64,000 nt of DNA, from positions 17,558,250 to 17,622,249 of the forward strand of contig NC_092358.1 of the NCBI RefSeq assembly GCF_030848805.1, read 5' to 3'. Source of the stretch: Temnothorax longispinosus. Its lineage: Eukaryota > Arthropoda > Insecta > Hymenoptera > Formicidae. Shown in pieces: positions 35,330-47,482 of this stretch; the stretch's first letter is position 1; every line of letters begins with the position of its first letter. A program made the position numbers and the translations under genes. The notes below the pieces were generated by a model. It did no database searches and was not told where the DNA came from. It saw only the letters and a program-made list of their open reading frames with translations.

Positions 35330-35751
35330 TCTTTTATCTTAAATAGAGAATGGCTGATGTCTAAATGGATAATGTCTGAATAGATTGGAGGCCTTTGAAA
35401 TGTAGTTAGAAGAATGCTACGGATGCCTTGGGCAGATTTTGTGATCAATAATGTGGTCCTACAGAGAGCTAGAGCAAAGAGACCATTATTGACAGAAATA
35501 CAATGTAGAAAAGGTTTTTATCTAGGGCATATATGCTTCATAATGATAAGTTTTATTTCCTATAATTGATAATGAAAGGCAAAAAAATAGAGAGTAAAGA
35601 AGAAACTGATCGAAAATAAATATCCTAACTACGCAACATTCGTGAATAGACAAGCATAAGCAGTGCTGAAGAGCTTTTCCGACTGGCGGAGAATCGCGAT
35701 GCATTCTCCAGAATAATCGCCAACGTTCGGGAGATCAAACGTGGCACATAA
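35330..35751 (+). pseudogene. Decayed LINE (non-LTR retrotransposon) ORF2 C-terminus
   Basis: Read across frames, the plus strand gives TWIMSE, LEAFEM, a stop, RRMLRMPWADFVINNVVLQR, then RPLLTEIQCRKGFYLGH and finally SAEELFRLAENRDAFSRI...NVREIKRGT followed by TAA at 35749-35751. This is the C-terminal pattern of insect LINE reverse transcriptases (EAFEMW.RRMLRI.W.D.V.N..VL and FLGHI). At least one stop and two frameshifts separate the pieces. A GAA/AAG-rich tail (35752-35772) follows, consistent with a LINE 3' end. The clade is not assigned. Confidence 0.75.
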
Positions 35752-35787
35752 AGAAGAAGAAGAGAATGAATAAACTATAGGCTAGAC

Positions 35788-36531
35788 ATCGAATCTTCCA
35801 ATTAATCTTCCCAGGTTACAACAACCATGAATCGCTTTTATTTGAGGTGCTATAAGTGGGATTTATTTTGCTTCGCAAAATTAATGGGGAATAAAAAGTT
35901 ATTAACAATATTATCAACAAAAAATGCGATTCTTTTTATTTTTTCTCAAATATCTCGAAAACTAAGTAAGATAGGGTAACTAACTATACATACCTTTTTT
36001 GTAGAGCATAAAATTATCTACAATAATGATTTGAACAACATTTATCGTCAAGTCAGTCGTTTAGCTTGCACACGCCGTCAAACTCTGAGATTCGGATCCC
36101 AAAAACCTTCAATTTCGTCATTTTTTAAATGTTGCTCCAGTGATTTTTACTCGTCATTTAAAATGAAATTAAAAATCTCTAAAAGTCACACATTATCTGA
36201 GAACTACAAAGAATACTTTTCATAGTGCAACTGATTTTTTAGACCCTTTTTCTTTAGTTTGTAGCTATGTAAGCAAAAAATTTTGACTTTTTGGAATAGT
36301 CTTAGTTTTTTAGTGTTTTCAGGCCTTAAAATTCATTTGAAACGAATTTTATCATATGCATCTTGTTGCGGAAAAAATTCGCAATAAAAAAGGACTTGTA
36401 TTTTTTCGTATAACAAACGCTGATTTTTTTATTGACGCACAAAGTTAAGCGTTATCCGACTTGTGAACAATATATTCAAATTAAAGCGATTCATGGTTGC
36501 AATCTGGGAAGATTAATTGGAAGGTTCACCT
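35788..36531. mobile_element. MITE-like element with ~45-bp inverted ends
   Basis: CTTCCAATTAATCTTCCCAG at the left (about 35794) and CTGGGAAGATTAATTGGAAG at the right (about 36507) are inverses, extended inward by CATGAATCGCTTT and AAAGCGATTCATG. About 740 bp. The short plus-strand open frame inside has no homology. Its right end overlaps the start of the next palindrome. Confidence 0.65.
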
Positions 36532-37442
36532 CTTAAATTTGTCTAATATGACTGGCCTACTAGGACAGATTAGTATAATATTTAATCTTAAAATTAATAT
36601 AATTGTTAAGTTATTAAACATTTTTATACAAAATTTTAAGCATAAGTAAAATTTTTAGGGAAATTGGAACACTTTCATAGGTGCAAAGAAAATATCATAC
36701 ATTAATAATTTTATTAAAAATTTCTCACTGCAATTAGATTGTAACATCATAAAAACATTTTTAAAAAAAATAAAAAAAGAGCGTCAAGTGTCTGCGTCCA
36801 TCAAAAAAGTATTGTTAAATGAAACAATATTTTAAGTTTTGTTATAAAAATAGTGATATTAAATATTGCACCAACTGAACATGAGTTTATATATATATAT
36901 ATTATCATATTATATATATCATAAAATTTAATTCTTTTATCATGCCTATAAAACTGATGTACTTGGCGGGCATGACTCATACTCCGCATTATTCAGTTTC
37001 TATAAGACCCGGGCACCTAAAGTACCTACATTTTATGATATATATAATATGATAATATATATATATAAACTCATGTTCAGTTGGTGCAATATTTAATATC
37101 ACTATTTTTATAACAAAACTTAAAATATTGTTTCATTTAACAATACTTTTTTGATGGACGCAGACACTTGACGCTCTTTTTTTACTTTTTTTAAAAATGT
37201 TTTTATGATGTTACAATCTAATTGCAGTGAGAAATTTTTAATAAAATTATTAATGTATGATATTTTCTTTGCACCTATGAAAGTGTTCCAATTTCCCTAA
37301 AAATTTTACTTATGCTTAAAATTTTGTATAAAAATGTTTAATAACTTAACAATTATATTAATTTTAAGATTAAATATTATACTAATCTGTCCTAGTAGGC
37401 CAGTCATATTAGACAAATTTAAGAGGTAAACCTTCCAATTAA
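36511..37442. mobile_element. 930-bp palindromic element
   Basis: Arms of about 410-420 bp are nearly identical in inverse orientation (for example CTACTAGGACAGATTAG against CTAATCTGTCCTAGTAG). The unique centre of about 100 bases (36930-37035) contains GGCGGGCATGACTC and GACCCGGGCACC. The outer edges read AATTGGAAGG and CCTTCCAATT. No coding sequence. Family unknown. Confidence 0.8.
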
Positions 37443-37660
37443 TTTTATAAATATGATAAAAGAATTAAATTTTATGATGTGATGATAAAATTCATACTCA
37501 GTTGACGCAATGTTTGATGTCATTACTTTTTCTTTTTAGCAAAACTAGTATTGTTAAAACAATATTGTTTTGCACAATACTATTTTGATGGGCGCAGACA
37601 CTTGGGGCGCTCTTTTTCTATCTTTTTTTTAAAAAGTGTTTTTATGGTGATATCATCCAT
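37443..37660 (+). repeat. Diverged third copy of the palindrome arm
   Basis: About 215 bases resemble the right arm from 37030 onward (TCATACTCAGTTGACGCAAT, GGGCGCAGACACTTGGGGCG and CGCTCTTTTTCTATC) at clearly lower identity. It suggests that an older copy already lay next to the insertion, or that an array of such elements exists. Confidence 0.65.
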
Positions 37661-37734
37661 TTTGTACTATTGAGCGTTTCATAAGTAATTTGAGTGTAAG
37701 TAATTAGAATCTTATTGAAGTGATGTAAATAGTA

Positions 37735-38045
37735 TGAGTGGGGGAAAGTAGAGATAGGTGGACATGTGTTTGAGTGGGTAAAGGTGTAATGGACTATTTT
37801 GGGACATGTTGCGGTGTATTGAGAATGGAGTGTGTTTAGGTGGGTAAAAATGTGTTGGGCTATGTTGAGACATATCGGGGGTATTGAAGTATTTGAGGTG
37901 GGCGTATGGGTAAAAGGAGTAGAGGCGAGTGATGATGCATGTGGATAGATAAGTGTATTAGGCTGTGTTGGGGGTGTATTAAAGTTCGGGATGTATTAAA
38001 GTTTTCAAAGTGGATGGGATGTGGTCAGGTGAATAACGTGGGCGA
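37735..38045 (+). repeat. G-rich, C-poor degenerate repeats
   Basis: About 310 bases with very few C on the plus strand and recurring words GTGGGTAAA, GTGTATTGA and GGGACATGTT/GAGACATATC at roughly 60-70 bp spacing. Looks like a decayed minisatellite. No coding or known element. Confidence 0.55.
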
Positions 38046-40148
38046 AAATAAGTAATAAATATTTATCATAATAACTGGTATAATAGTAATTCCACTGTTG
38101 TCGATTAAGTGACACTTAAATAGGTTAGATATCGTGGTATTCTATATTACCCGACTTATCCCGCACTTCCTCTTCTAAAAATTTTATTAATTTGAAAGAT
38201 CTGCTGAAATATTATTAATTTTTGGTCATTGGAAAGAAAAAAAGCATATGAAAGATAGATAAAAGTATGCTATTTCGTAGGAAAACATTAAATTGGAGCG
38301 GTTTTCATGGGTTATGTTAAAAAAAACTGCTTAATGGCTTGCCAGAGTACACTGGTATCATGTAACGTCTTGTAATTACAGTCTGTCTGCTTTTCTTGCA
38401 CGGATATCGGTTTCCGATAATGCGCTCTTTTCTTCGTCAAAGTATTTCGAAGTTTTAAAAGCAATGTATAGGGGGTATTTTTACTCGAGTGTTACTTTTC
38501 GCAAATAGACGCAGCGAACTTCATTCGACGCATCTCACAGAATAATGAGAAATCGGACGATAGTTCTTCCTCGTTGAAATTTATTTTATAGTCATTATTA
38601 GCCAGTTGATTGAATAGCAGAAATAAAAATTTGTAGTTTAAACTTTGTTTTATGAAGTCGTCTGTGATAAGTAATATATAGATAACGTTCTATAATTTAG
38701 CGTCGTAATATCCAATAATACATTAAAATTTCAAAATTTTACATATTGTGAAAGACTTTATGCTATTAAAAAAAAAAACGCGAAATTGCACTTTAATGCA
38801 TTATTTTTATGCGCATTTCTGGTTTTATCATGCATTTATATTGTGATTACATACTCTCAGTCATATATTCCCATTTTCTTTTATTTATTTTTATTCTCCG
38901 TCCTTTTTTGATATTATTCTGACAATTTCTGATAATTTGTTTATTAATGCACGGTATAACATTAACTCGACGAATATTTATGCAAAGGAAATTACATAAA
39001 TCGCGTGCATTTTATTGTTAATGTAAGATATTAACAATTCGGCAGACTCGGTACGCGGGCGCAATTGTTTGAACCACCGAAATCAAGTTTCGCCGAGTCC
39101 TGCTGTTGTCATTGTATTCCCCTGTTGTCACGAGAGAACTCAAGTTTCGTCGATATTTGATTTAACCGTCTAGTTTCGCTGACGGCTGTTCTTGTAGCGC
39201 AAGTTTTATGATGCTGTCCTACGCGTGTCGCGCAGAAGCCAGAATGCAATTTCAGAAACTTTCCGACTTTCCTCGCCGGGACTTTGCGCGCCCACTGAGC
39301 GACCATCGCGCCCGCGGAGGTGCAGAACTGTTGCGAAACAAAATTGCTGGGTAAACGGGATTTGAGAATTTACCAGCTGTATGCATGAATTTAAGAGCAG
39401 AAAGAAAGTGAATGTCCTAAGCTGCAAGAGATTCAAGCAAGAGGTTTAAAAGTACGACTGATGTTAAGGTTTATAGAATATAAGGTTTATAGAATGTAAA
39501 AAAAGAATTTAATGTCTAAATATGTCAATTTAAAAACACAGAAATACGAAAAGACAAAAATGTAAATTTACTTTAATTCGATTAATTAATTGAGCTTTAA
39601 CAAGATGCGCAAATTCTAAAATAGAAATATTTACAAACGTGTAAACCATAAAAAAATTTATAGAGTATAATATAAATATTAAAAAAAAATTTAAAACTCT
39701 GCTTTCAACACTGTACAGCTAAACCAATATTATCACATTTTTGCCAAGAGGAGCAACTTCGTATTAATCCGAGGATCGGAATTAAATTTTACGCGTTCCA
39801 GAGTACCTCACATGCACATGTTTTATATCTATCTCCATAACTTGGAAATTAAACGAATTGCGTGTGGGTTATGTTACTTATCGGTCAGGTTACTTCAAAG
39901 AAAGTTATTTATCGGTAAGAGCAAAGTTTCGCTAGCTTCCCTTATTATAGTTTTGCGCCAAGTTTAATCAACGTTGCAAGAATTATGACGAGAAATTTGT
40001 TTGCCTATTGCGTGATGTGTAATAAATATGGTACCTTATATACATAACATAAAGAAAATTCACGATTACTTTCCGCAGCAAGTTATAGATGTACATTGTT
40101 CAAATGCACAATCTCTGTTTCGCGCAGTGTGACCATTAAATTACACTG
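38046..40148. other. Region without recognised genes
   Basis: AT-rich apart from 39030-39340, which is CpG-rich and includes an open frame on the minus strand with a hydrophobic N-terminus (39436-39206). No family resemblance, so not called. Confidence 0.45.
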
Positions 40149-40336
40149 AAAAAAATTATTATTTGCAAGAAAATAGATTTCTCTGAATTTAGTTTCTTTC
40201 ATTCAAAGAAGTAGATTAAAAAAAAAAACATTTTTCTGAGTTTAAAATATATTTTCTTGAATCTACTTAATATTTTTTTGAATTAAGGAAACTAAATTCA
40301 AAGAAATCTATTTTCTTGCAAATAATAAATTTTTTT
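40149..40336. mobile_element. 190-bp inverted-repeat MITE
   Basis: Arms AAAAAAATTATTATTTGCAA...(40149-40207) and TTGCAAATAATAAATTTTTT (about 40317-40336) are inverses for about 55 bases. CACTG immediately precedes the left arm. Non-coding, AT-rich. Confidence 0.6.
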
Positions 40337-41964
40337 TATTAGATATATATATGTTATGCGTATGCATTGTGTACCACTTTTGTATATAGTATTAAAAAAA
40401 TCCTACAGTTAATAATATTTAAAATGACTTATAACATCGTAAAAGTATCAAATAAAAATACTGTGAAATCGTATAAAAGTGTCAAATAAAATACCGAAGA
40501 AGTTTTTTTCGAATAAGAAAGTGAGACTATTTCACTAGCGCTGGAAATCAGCGTGTAAACTTAATATTCGAAGAACTTTATCGACCTAGAGACCAACTTC
40601 GACCTTCTCGATGGCGACATTGATCACCGTGAAAAGTTGTGAGAAAGCCACTTTGACGACGAAAACTTAGGATAAGAAAAAGTGATTGACGCGTACGTCC
40701 GTGAATACTCGAGAACGGCGGCCGATGAAACCCTAACGGGACGTCACTATCGATCATCGTAATCTTCCTCCACTCGCCTCACTTCCTTATCGCCCTCTAA
40801 TCACCCTAAGTGCCGAAAATTACCGCCCGGCAATATGACCGTACGATTAATACTCCTATCTAATTTTCGAAGAAAACATAAAACTGAGTACACAAGTAGA
40901 TCATGCGTAGTCAAGTAAGAAATTATTCATCCGTAATATGCTGATAAATTGTGAACACAATGATTTCTTGGCACAATTGTTTAATTAAGTATTACATTAT
41001 TTAATTCGAAGAAATTGGTTAAATAGCGCGTAGCGCAAAATCAGTTACAGAGATAATAGAGATTAATATAAAAGAATTATGGGTATATCGTTATAATAAT
41101 AACAGTTACAATGCGTTTTATGGCGAGAAGTTTTTAAATTATCAGTGTAATATATGCAGCTGCAAAGACTGCTTTGTCAAATGCGGTACTTTTATAATTA
41201 TGCTATAAAATAATAGATATTACTTCTCTTTCTTTTAAAAAAAGGTGCATTCTGCTTAATGTGAAATTTATATATTCTCTGTTATACGTTTTACGTATAT
41301 TTTAATAAATATAAAAGCTTTTTCTCACTGTGATTACTGACGCAGAAATCTGTTTTTTAGTAATTTATTTTTGCATTTTTCTCCATAACATAACTGGAAA
41401 TAACAATAAAATTGTATAAGAAATGCTTTAAGGATTTAAATGTACACAAATTTTTGTTCAAATATAATATAGTAATACCACCCAATTCGCGAGTGCATAC
41501 TTTTCAAAATTAATAAGTATTATATATATTTTATGATTATATGCGCGTAATAAAATAATAATTATATTACATTATATTCAAATTAAAGAATGTATAAAGA
41601 ATTAAACATCCTATTGTTTATCTAACAATAATATTTTATTATTTATTCGTCGTTGTAATTAAACATCAGTCCAAATATACCAATTAATTAAATGGCGATC
41701 GTCCAAAACACATGTTACGGTCTGGAGATTAATATCACATCTTTGTTGACCAACGCATGTATGTACATCACGAAATCGCCCTGTTCGAATCGACGAATCA
41801 AACGTCAGCCGTCAGTGAAGTCTGGTTAATCCACAATTTCTGTAAAAATTAAAAACGACATTTTGATGACAATCCACGTGTCCGAGGAACGACATTTAAT
41901 AGTCCATACGTTGAATTTATTGTCGTTATATCGAGACTTTACAAATGTATACATGTTTCTTAAC
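40337..41964. other. AT-rich region without recognised features
   Basis: No gene or bounded repeat is seen. A slightly GC-richer stretch at 40540-40870 has no open frame of note. Confidence 0.5.
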
Positions 41965-42220
41965 CTTAGCTCGCCACACTTTGGTCCAACGAAAGTTTTT
42001 CAGTTTTCTAGTTTACACATAATAACATAATTTTCTAATTTCCTTGTAATAGGTTCAGTTTAAATTCAAATCATTTTCTTGACCTGTTATTATATCGTAA
42101 ACATCTATTCAGAGTCTGTATTACCAGTTTCTACAGTACAAGTTTAAAAATAGTAATTAGAATAAAAATGATAATGTGACAAAGTCGAGCAGTCTCGCGG
42201 ACTGGAGTGTGGCGAATTAA
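41965..42220. mobile_element. MITE-like element with CGCCACACT ends
   Basis: CTTAGCTCGCCACACTTTGG at the left and CTGGAGTGTGGCGAATTAAG at the right are imperfect inverted repeats (about 23 bp). 256 bp, non-coding. Confidence 0.55.
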
Positions 42221-44721
42221 GAACTCGCCAAATTAAGTATCGATTTGCAGAAATGTATTTTTGATAGGATTTTGGATCTGTCTTTCACTGTTCTACTGTT
42301 GTGTGTGAAAATTCAAGCTAAAATGTTCAGTCAATCAGCTCTTCTTTAATTTCAATATTAAATATTTTAATACTAAAGTATTAATTAAAAGTTTGCCGTA
42401 AATTAATTAAGAGAGAGAAAAAGAGTGTGTGTGTGTGTGTTTATTTTTTTAAATTATATTCTTACAGGCGAGCTTATTTCTCGTTTTGAATTTACTATTC
42501 TTCTGAAATATACAATGCAATTGAGATTGTTGGAAAATAACGTATTGATTTGTTAATCGGTTATTTACTGCAACTTATTATTCGCAGGAGAGATAAATGA
42601 TCGTACATCTCATTAAGCGCGTCCTTTGTGCTCCGAATTCTATTTCAAATCCGGAACCTTAACCATCTGCAACAACCACAATATGACAAACGTATTTTTA
42701 TAGTAGCTATTTTTGCGCTTAAGTCGAAGAACTTTATGACCGGTTTTACTACACCATGATTTGTCGACGGGAGCGACATTGGATTTCCATTTATAGTACA
42801 ATAAGCTTTTACGCGTGACGTATTTTTAACGAAATTGAAAACATTCTTTAATTTGATAATCTAAACTACATAAAATATATTTGTGACAAAATGGACGAGT
42901 TTTTTATATTTTTCGTTCTTTTTATTTTTTTTTTTTAATAACCATTTCTACATTTAAATTATTCTGCAGTACTCTTATACGATGCGATTATGAGAGAATA
43001 ATGTTATTTAATTATTTAAGCAAGAGAATAGTCGACTTTATTATTACAAGTAATTTATGCACTGGCAAATTACAGAGACTGGAAATGAAGTGCCGTTTGC
43101 AGCAATTTTTGCTGGCTCTTTCCGCTTGCGACATAGTTTCGTCGAGCATTTTATTTTTACAGTCTACTGTATTTAATACAAAATTATAAATATCGTACTT
43201 ATATTAATGAGTATATTAGATTGAAAGAAAATAAAGCACTAATTAAATTCTTTTTTTAATTATTGTCAAAAGTTGATTACTGAAATTACTGCTATTACTG
43301 TAATTTGCTGAAAATTTGAACATTAATAATTAATTACTGAAATTTTTATAACATTTACAAAACGTTATACATTGATTGGAAAATTCTAGTTTAGGAAAAT
43401 TTATTTCTTTTGCTTCGTGATTGATTTTTTACTGTCTGTGCAATACGTGAATCAAGTTTAACACACTCTAGATTGGAACTGACTATTCCGCGCGTTACCG
43501 ATCGATCTTCCAGGCTAAGTCGAGTTAACTTCGAGCTCGAGAAGATGTACTATATGAAAAGAGATGCAAGAAAAAAAAGGAAGGAAACGAATCCCGTCAG
43601 ATAGTATTTTTTAGTATCTACGAATGGCGTATAGGAAAGAATCCGATATGAATCGGAAATTGCGACCTCTATCATCAAATAATTTTTTTACGAACGCGAT
43701 GTAATCGTCTCTTGTAATATCATTCAAACTAACGTGACGTTAATTGACGCGAAAATATCTCGCATCTCTTTCTCACAATAAATTCATCTAAACCACGTAT
43801 ACCATATTAATTATCGAGTTTTTCTTTTATTTCACGAATAGCGAGGTTTGGTATTTTCACGAAAGCAATTTTTCTCTTCGTGATATTTCACTCAATCAGC
43901 GGTAAGTTAAAAATGTCAAAAACGAAACAAATGACGAAATGAATAAAAAATGTATTCCGTCGTATACCAGTTTATGCTTTTCCGATCATTTTATTGCTTG
44001 TTTTCAAATAACATATAAAAGTTTATTTTGAATTAAGCTTAAAATGTATTATTTAATGTATGTATGCAATAATTGTGTATCACATTTCGTATGTATTTGC
44101 ATATTATTTTGGAAAGTAATTTATGTCCCTTACTTGAAAAATTTAACGTTTGTTACTGAAATAATAATTATATTAGGGGTTCTAATATCTTTGTTGTCTC
44201 TAGCCTTTAAAAGTATATTATTACAAATTCCATATTTCTAAATTAAAAATTACATGTTATAATCTACGATGTATTGATTGAAGAAAAGTAAAAAAAAAAA
44301 CATTTTTAACTTATACAATTTTATACAAATCTTTTTTAGCGCGTAAAACGTGAACCTCAATCCAAACAATAGACTACGGGGATCGAATAATTAGAAATTG
44401 AGCAACACAACTTAATATTATAATCAAGATTTAAACTAGACGTTATTTACGTATATAATATACATACTACGATATACACACGGATATTATAAATACCTTT
44501 CCATCTGACAACCGCGTCCGAGTCAGATAATAGATAACTAATAGCTGTTATTAGCTATTATTTGCGTGTACAATATTTATATTTAGGATAGATTTACATG
44601 TTTTTCTTCAACCTTTATCATACGGTTGTTTCGAATTTTTTCTTGGCGTAACTAGTCAGTATCATAGAGATATAAGACTAAAGTGCACGAGTCACATGCT
44701 AGCACGTAAGAGGCTCCGATA
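42221..44721. other. 2.5-kb AT-rich region
   Basis: No recognised gene. There is a (GT)n tract at about 42425-42440. Several short open frames have no homology. Confidence 0.5.
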
Positions 44722-44850
44722 TATAGGAATAGAAAAAGAACGCTGCATATAGGCCTCATCTGTCAGACTAAAACAGAAGAGGCCCATATGCAGCTTTCTT
44801 TTTCTATTCCTATCGTGAAAAGACAGCTTTCTCTTTCTATTCCTATATCG
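44722..44850. repeat. Hairpin with ~35-bp arms plus a third arm copy
   Basis: TATAGGAATAGAAAAAGAAC followed by GCTGCATATAGGCCTC pairs with GAGGCCCATATGCAGC followed by TTTCTTTTTCTATTCCTA (44778-44811) around a 20-base loop. GACAGCTTTCTCTTTCTATT at about 44822 repeats the right arm. It could fold as a precursor-like stem-loop. No known miRNA is recognised. Confidence 0.6.
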
Positions 44851-45217
44851 CTTTTTCAGCTCGCTTGCACACTCTATTCTAATATGTTTATAGTCAGTAC
44901 GTCAGTATTTAGTAGAACGTGCTTCGTGATATAGTGCGAATATAATGGCAGCTTATTTACAACTTACATGTAATAGCATTTGGGAGCATTGTAGTAAATT
45001 AGACTGTTCTCATAAGAAATGCTTTGTGAGAAAATTTATACAAGAGTAACTACAGACTAATATAGAAGCACACTCATTCCATATGCATAATATATTTACC
45101 ACGCAAGGGACCTTTATATGGAAAGAAGACGAATCCAGCTCGCTATGCCGATATTTCACACACGAACGCAAGTACATTGCAAATTGCACAATTTGTGGAT
45201 CAGAAATTTGTATATAT

Positions 45218-45688
45218 GTTATGGTCAAAGAACGGAGCGCGGTCACTCCTCAGTTTGACTGGTCAACTCTGAGGATTGACCAAGACGCTTGGTTAATCCT
45301 TGAAACATTTTTGTGTTTCGGCCTTTGATTGGTGTGTTTTTAGTTAATCCTAGGAGACACTGAACCAACCGGTCAAAGATAGAAACTAAAATAATCCAAT
45401 TTGATTTTTGACTAGTCAATCCTAGGTGTGATTGCAATGAGGTAGTCAAATCCCGGTTGAACTTAGGCTTAATCGACACGTTTTTGCACAAAACGATCAC
45501 ATCTGGCAGAAAAAAGTGTCGCTCTGCCCCGCGAAGCGAGATATTAACATTTAAAGTTGACGACTACATTTACTTGACGTGTAGGATCTATGTGTTGCAG
45601 CCACATGTTGTAATGTAGCACTTCATAAAGTGTCTAGACTCTAGACATTGGACACATGCTGTAATTTCATCTTTAAATTAAAAATTAC

Positions 45689-45722
<34 letters not shown>

Positions 45723-46171
45723 TTACAACTTAGCATGTACTTTGTAAGTCGGAAAGCGAGGTCCACCCTGCCTACCGGTGGAGGGGTGCGGGAGGAGACC
45801 GAAGGCCCCTCTTGCCGCTCCCCCCGTGTGTGTGTGTGGTAATTTGAAGATTAAATTACAGCATGTGTCCAATTACTGCCTCTACGCATACATATTTTCC
45901 ACGCAAATTAACGAGGTGCTTATGTTTTTTTTATTAATTAAACACCGAATAAAAGAACACCTAGGATTGACTAGACAAGGTCCAAAGTGTTTTCTTAGTT
46001 TTTTCCTTTGACCAGACATGCTAGTCACTCCTAGAATAGACAAAAAACGTTCTAGTCAAAAGCCAAAACACAAAAATGTTTTGAGGATTGACCAAGCGTC
46101 TTGGTCTCTCCAATCCTCAGGATCGACCAGTCAAACTAACGAGTAACCGCGCTCCACCCTTTGACCATAAC
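45218..46171. mobile_element. 954-bp inverted-repeat element inserted in BED-finger sequence
   Basis: Ends GTTATGGTCAAAGAACGGAG and complement CTCCACCCTTTGACCATAAC, with inverted arms of about 220 bp (for example GAGGATTGACCAAGACGCTT against AAGCGTCTTGGTC..). The flanks GTATATAT (45210-45217) and ATTATATA (46172-46179) hint at a decayed 8-bp duplication. The interior is non-coding and holds a nested inverted repeat. The superfamily is uncertain. Confidence 0.75.
45647..45873. mobile_element. Nested 227-bp inverted-repeat element
   Basis: ATTGGACACATGCTGTAATT and AATTACAGCATGTGTCCAAT-type ends are inverses; the pairing continues through AATTACCATACACACAC and GTGTGTGTGGTAATT. It contains a (CA)n run (45691-45718), a (GT)n run (45826-45839) and a GC-rich middle (CCTGCCTACCGGTGGAGG). 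Sits inside the element at 45218. Confidence 0.65.
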
Positions 46172-46775
46172 ATTATATACAAGGCATACTTTACTGCGGC
46201 ATCTGAAAGGACATTCAGAAATAATAAATGAAATACGAGAAGAAATGACACTTACCGGTCTATCGCGACACTTTACAGTCAACATGGAAAATCAAGAAAC
46301 ATACTGCATACGTTGCGGTTGGTCTACTAAAATTATTAATGGAATAGATATCTTAAAGATTCATCTAGCTAATTGTAAGTCTCATAATATAATAGTACAC
46401 TCAGAATCTGATAGAAGAAATCATAACGTAAATACAATGATACACCAATCCGTAGCTGAAGAAAATTATCCTGCATCTACAAGTTCCCGTTATGATAATA
46501 GACATAGGCAAACTTCGAGAAATCAAGAAGATGAGCAGAGATTAATGTGACAAATATCAGTATTTTTCCTGAGTTATTAATATTTTATTATGTACTAACA
46601 TATTAAAAAATTGAATATTTAACATCTAAAAATATAAATACTATATAAATTTGAGTCTAACAATTAACGTATGTTTTTATAAGTACATATTATAATTATT
46701 TAAGTCAAATAATATTATTTAAACAACTTTATATCAAGTTGTGTTAATTCAGATATGATGATATTTATATATCTA

Positions 46776-46787
46776 TCTATATATATA

Positions 46788-46841
<54 letters not shown>

Positions 46842-47193
46842 CAATGTTCCGACTGTCTCATCAACGCCCAGCCCAATCCTCTAAACCTAGAAACATGAAA
46901 TTCGAGGAGTATATTCTTTCCATGACGTAAGCACTCATTAAGAAGGGACTTTTAGAAATTTGACCCTTAAGGGGGTGAAAAGGTGTAAAATGTGTTTTCA
47001 CGATTTTCTCAATATCTCTTGGGCCCGACGAGATATCGACTTGGTTTTTGCTTACAAAGGTTACCCATACAAGTGTTTAAAAACATAATTCAAGATTTTG
47101 CCCTAATCAACCCCTAAAGGGGCAAATCTAAATTCGGGGGTGAATTATAGAATCCTTCGCATACCGTTGCGAAGCACGGGTGTATAAAGCTAG
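46776..47193 (+). mobile_element. Non-autonomous Helitron
   Basis: Starts TCTATATATATAA after an A and ends CTAG before a T, the Helitron signature with insertion at AT and no target duplication. A short hairpin CCGTTGCGAAGCACGG lies about 11 bases before the CTAG end. The 5' part shares CATCAACGCCCAGCCC and CCTAGAAACATGAAATT with the fragment at 17140-17292. The first 65 bases have become a long (TA)n microsatellite. No Rep/helicase coding. Confidence 0.8.
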
Positions 47194-47429
47194 TTATCTA
47201 TATATTTATATATTAGTTACATATTATACTATATCTATATGTATATTCAATAATCAATAGATACTTTCATAAACAAGTAACCGCGCAAGTATGGAATCTA
47301 AATAGTAATTCCATACATATTTCATTTCAAATATAAATAATTAAATGTGAATACTTAAGTGAGAATAATTAGTTACAGTTTTAGGTTTAGTAATCAAATA
47401 ATATATGGCAGCAGTATCTTATAATTCTA

Positions 47430-47433
<4 letters not shown>

Positions 47434-47480
<47 letters not shown>
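47434..47480. repeat. (AC)n microsatellite
   Basis: About 23 uninterrupted AC units. Confidence 0.95.

Positions 47481-47482
<2 letters not shown>

Larger units (their letters stand above)
45083..46550 (+). pseudogene. BED zinc-finger coding fragment split by a transposon
   Basis: Two plus-strand pieces, 45083-45217 and about 46179-46550, read as one protein if the intervening 954-bp element is ignored. The first ends with the Cys pair of a finger (CTICGSEICIY). The second starts with its His pair (TRHTLLRHLKGH), giving C-x2-C-x14-H-x3-H. A second finger follows, CIRCGWSTKII...ILKIHLANC (C-x2-C-x15-H-x3-C). Both fit the BED type, DNA-binding fingers found in hAT-type transposases and genes derived from them. 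The polar C-terminus ends at 46548-46550. No transposase domain is visible, so it may be a transposon remnant or a small captured gene. The upstream exon structure is unknown. Confidence 0.6.

Noticed and set aside
39206..39436. Minus-strand open frame with signal-peptide-like start
   Set aside because: One short frame with no family resemblance, no splice support and no conserved cysteine pattern; the hydrophobic start may be chance.
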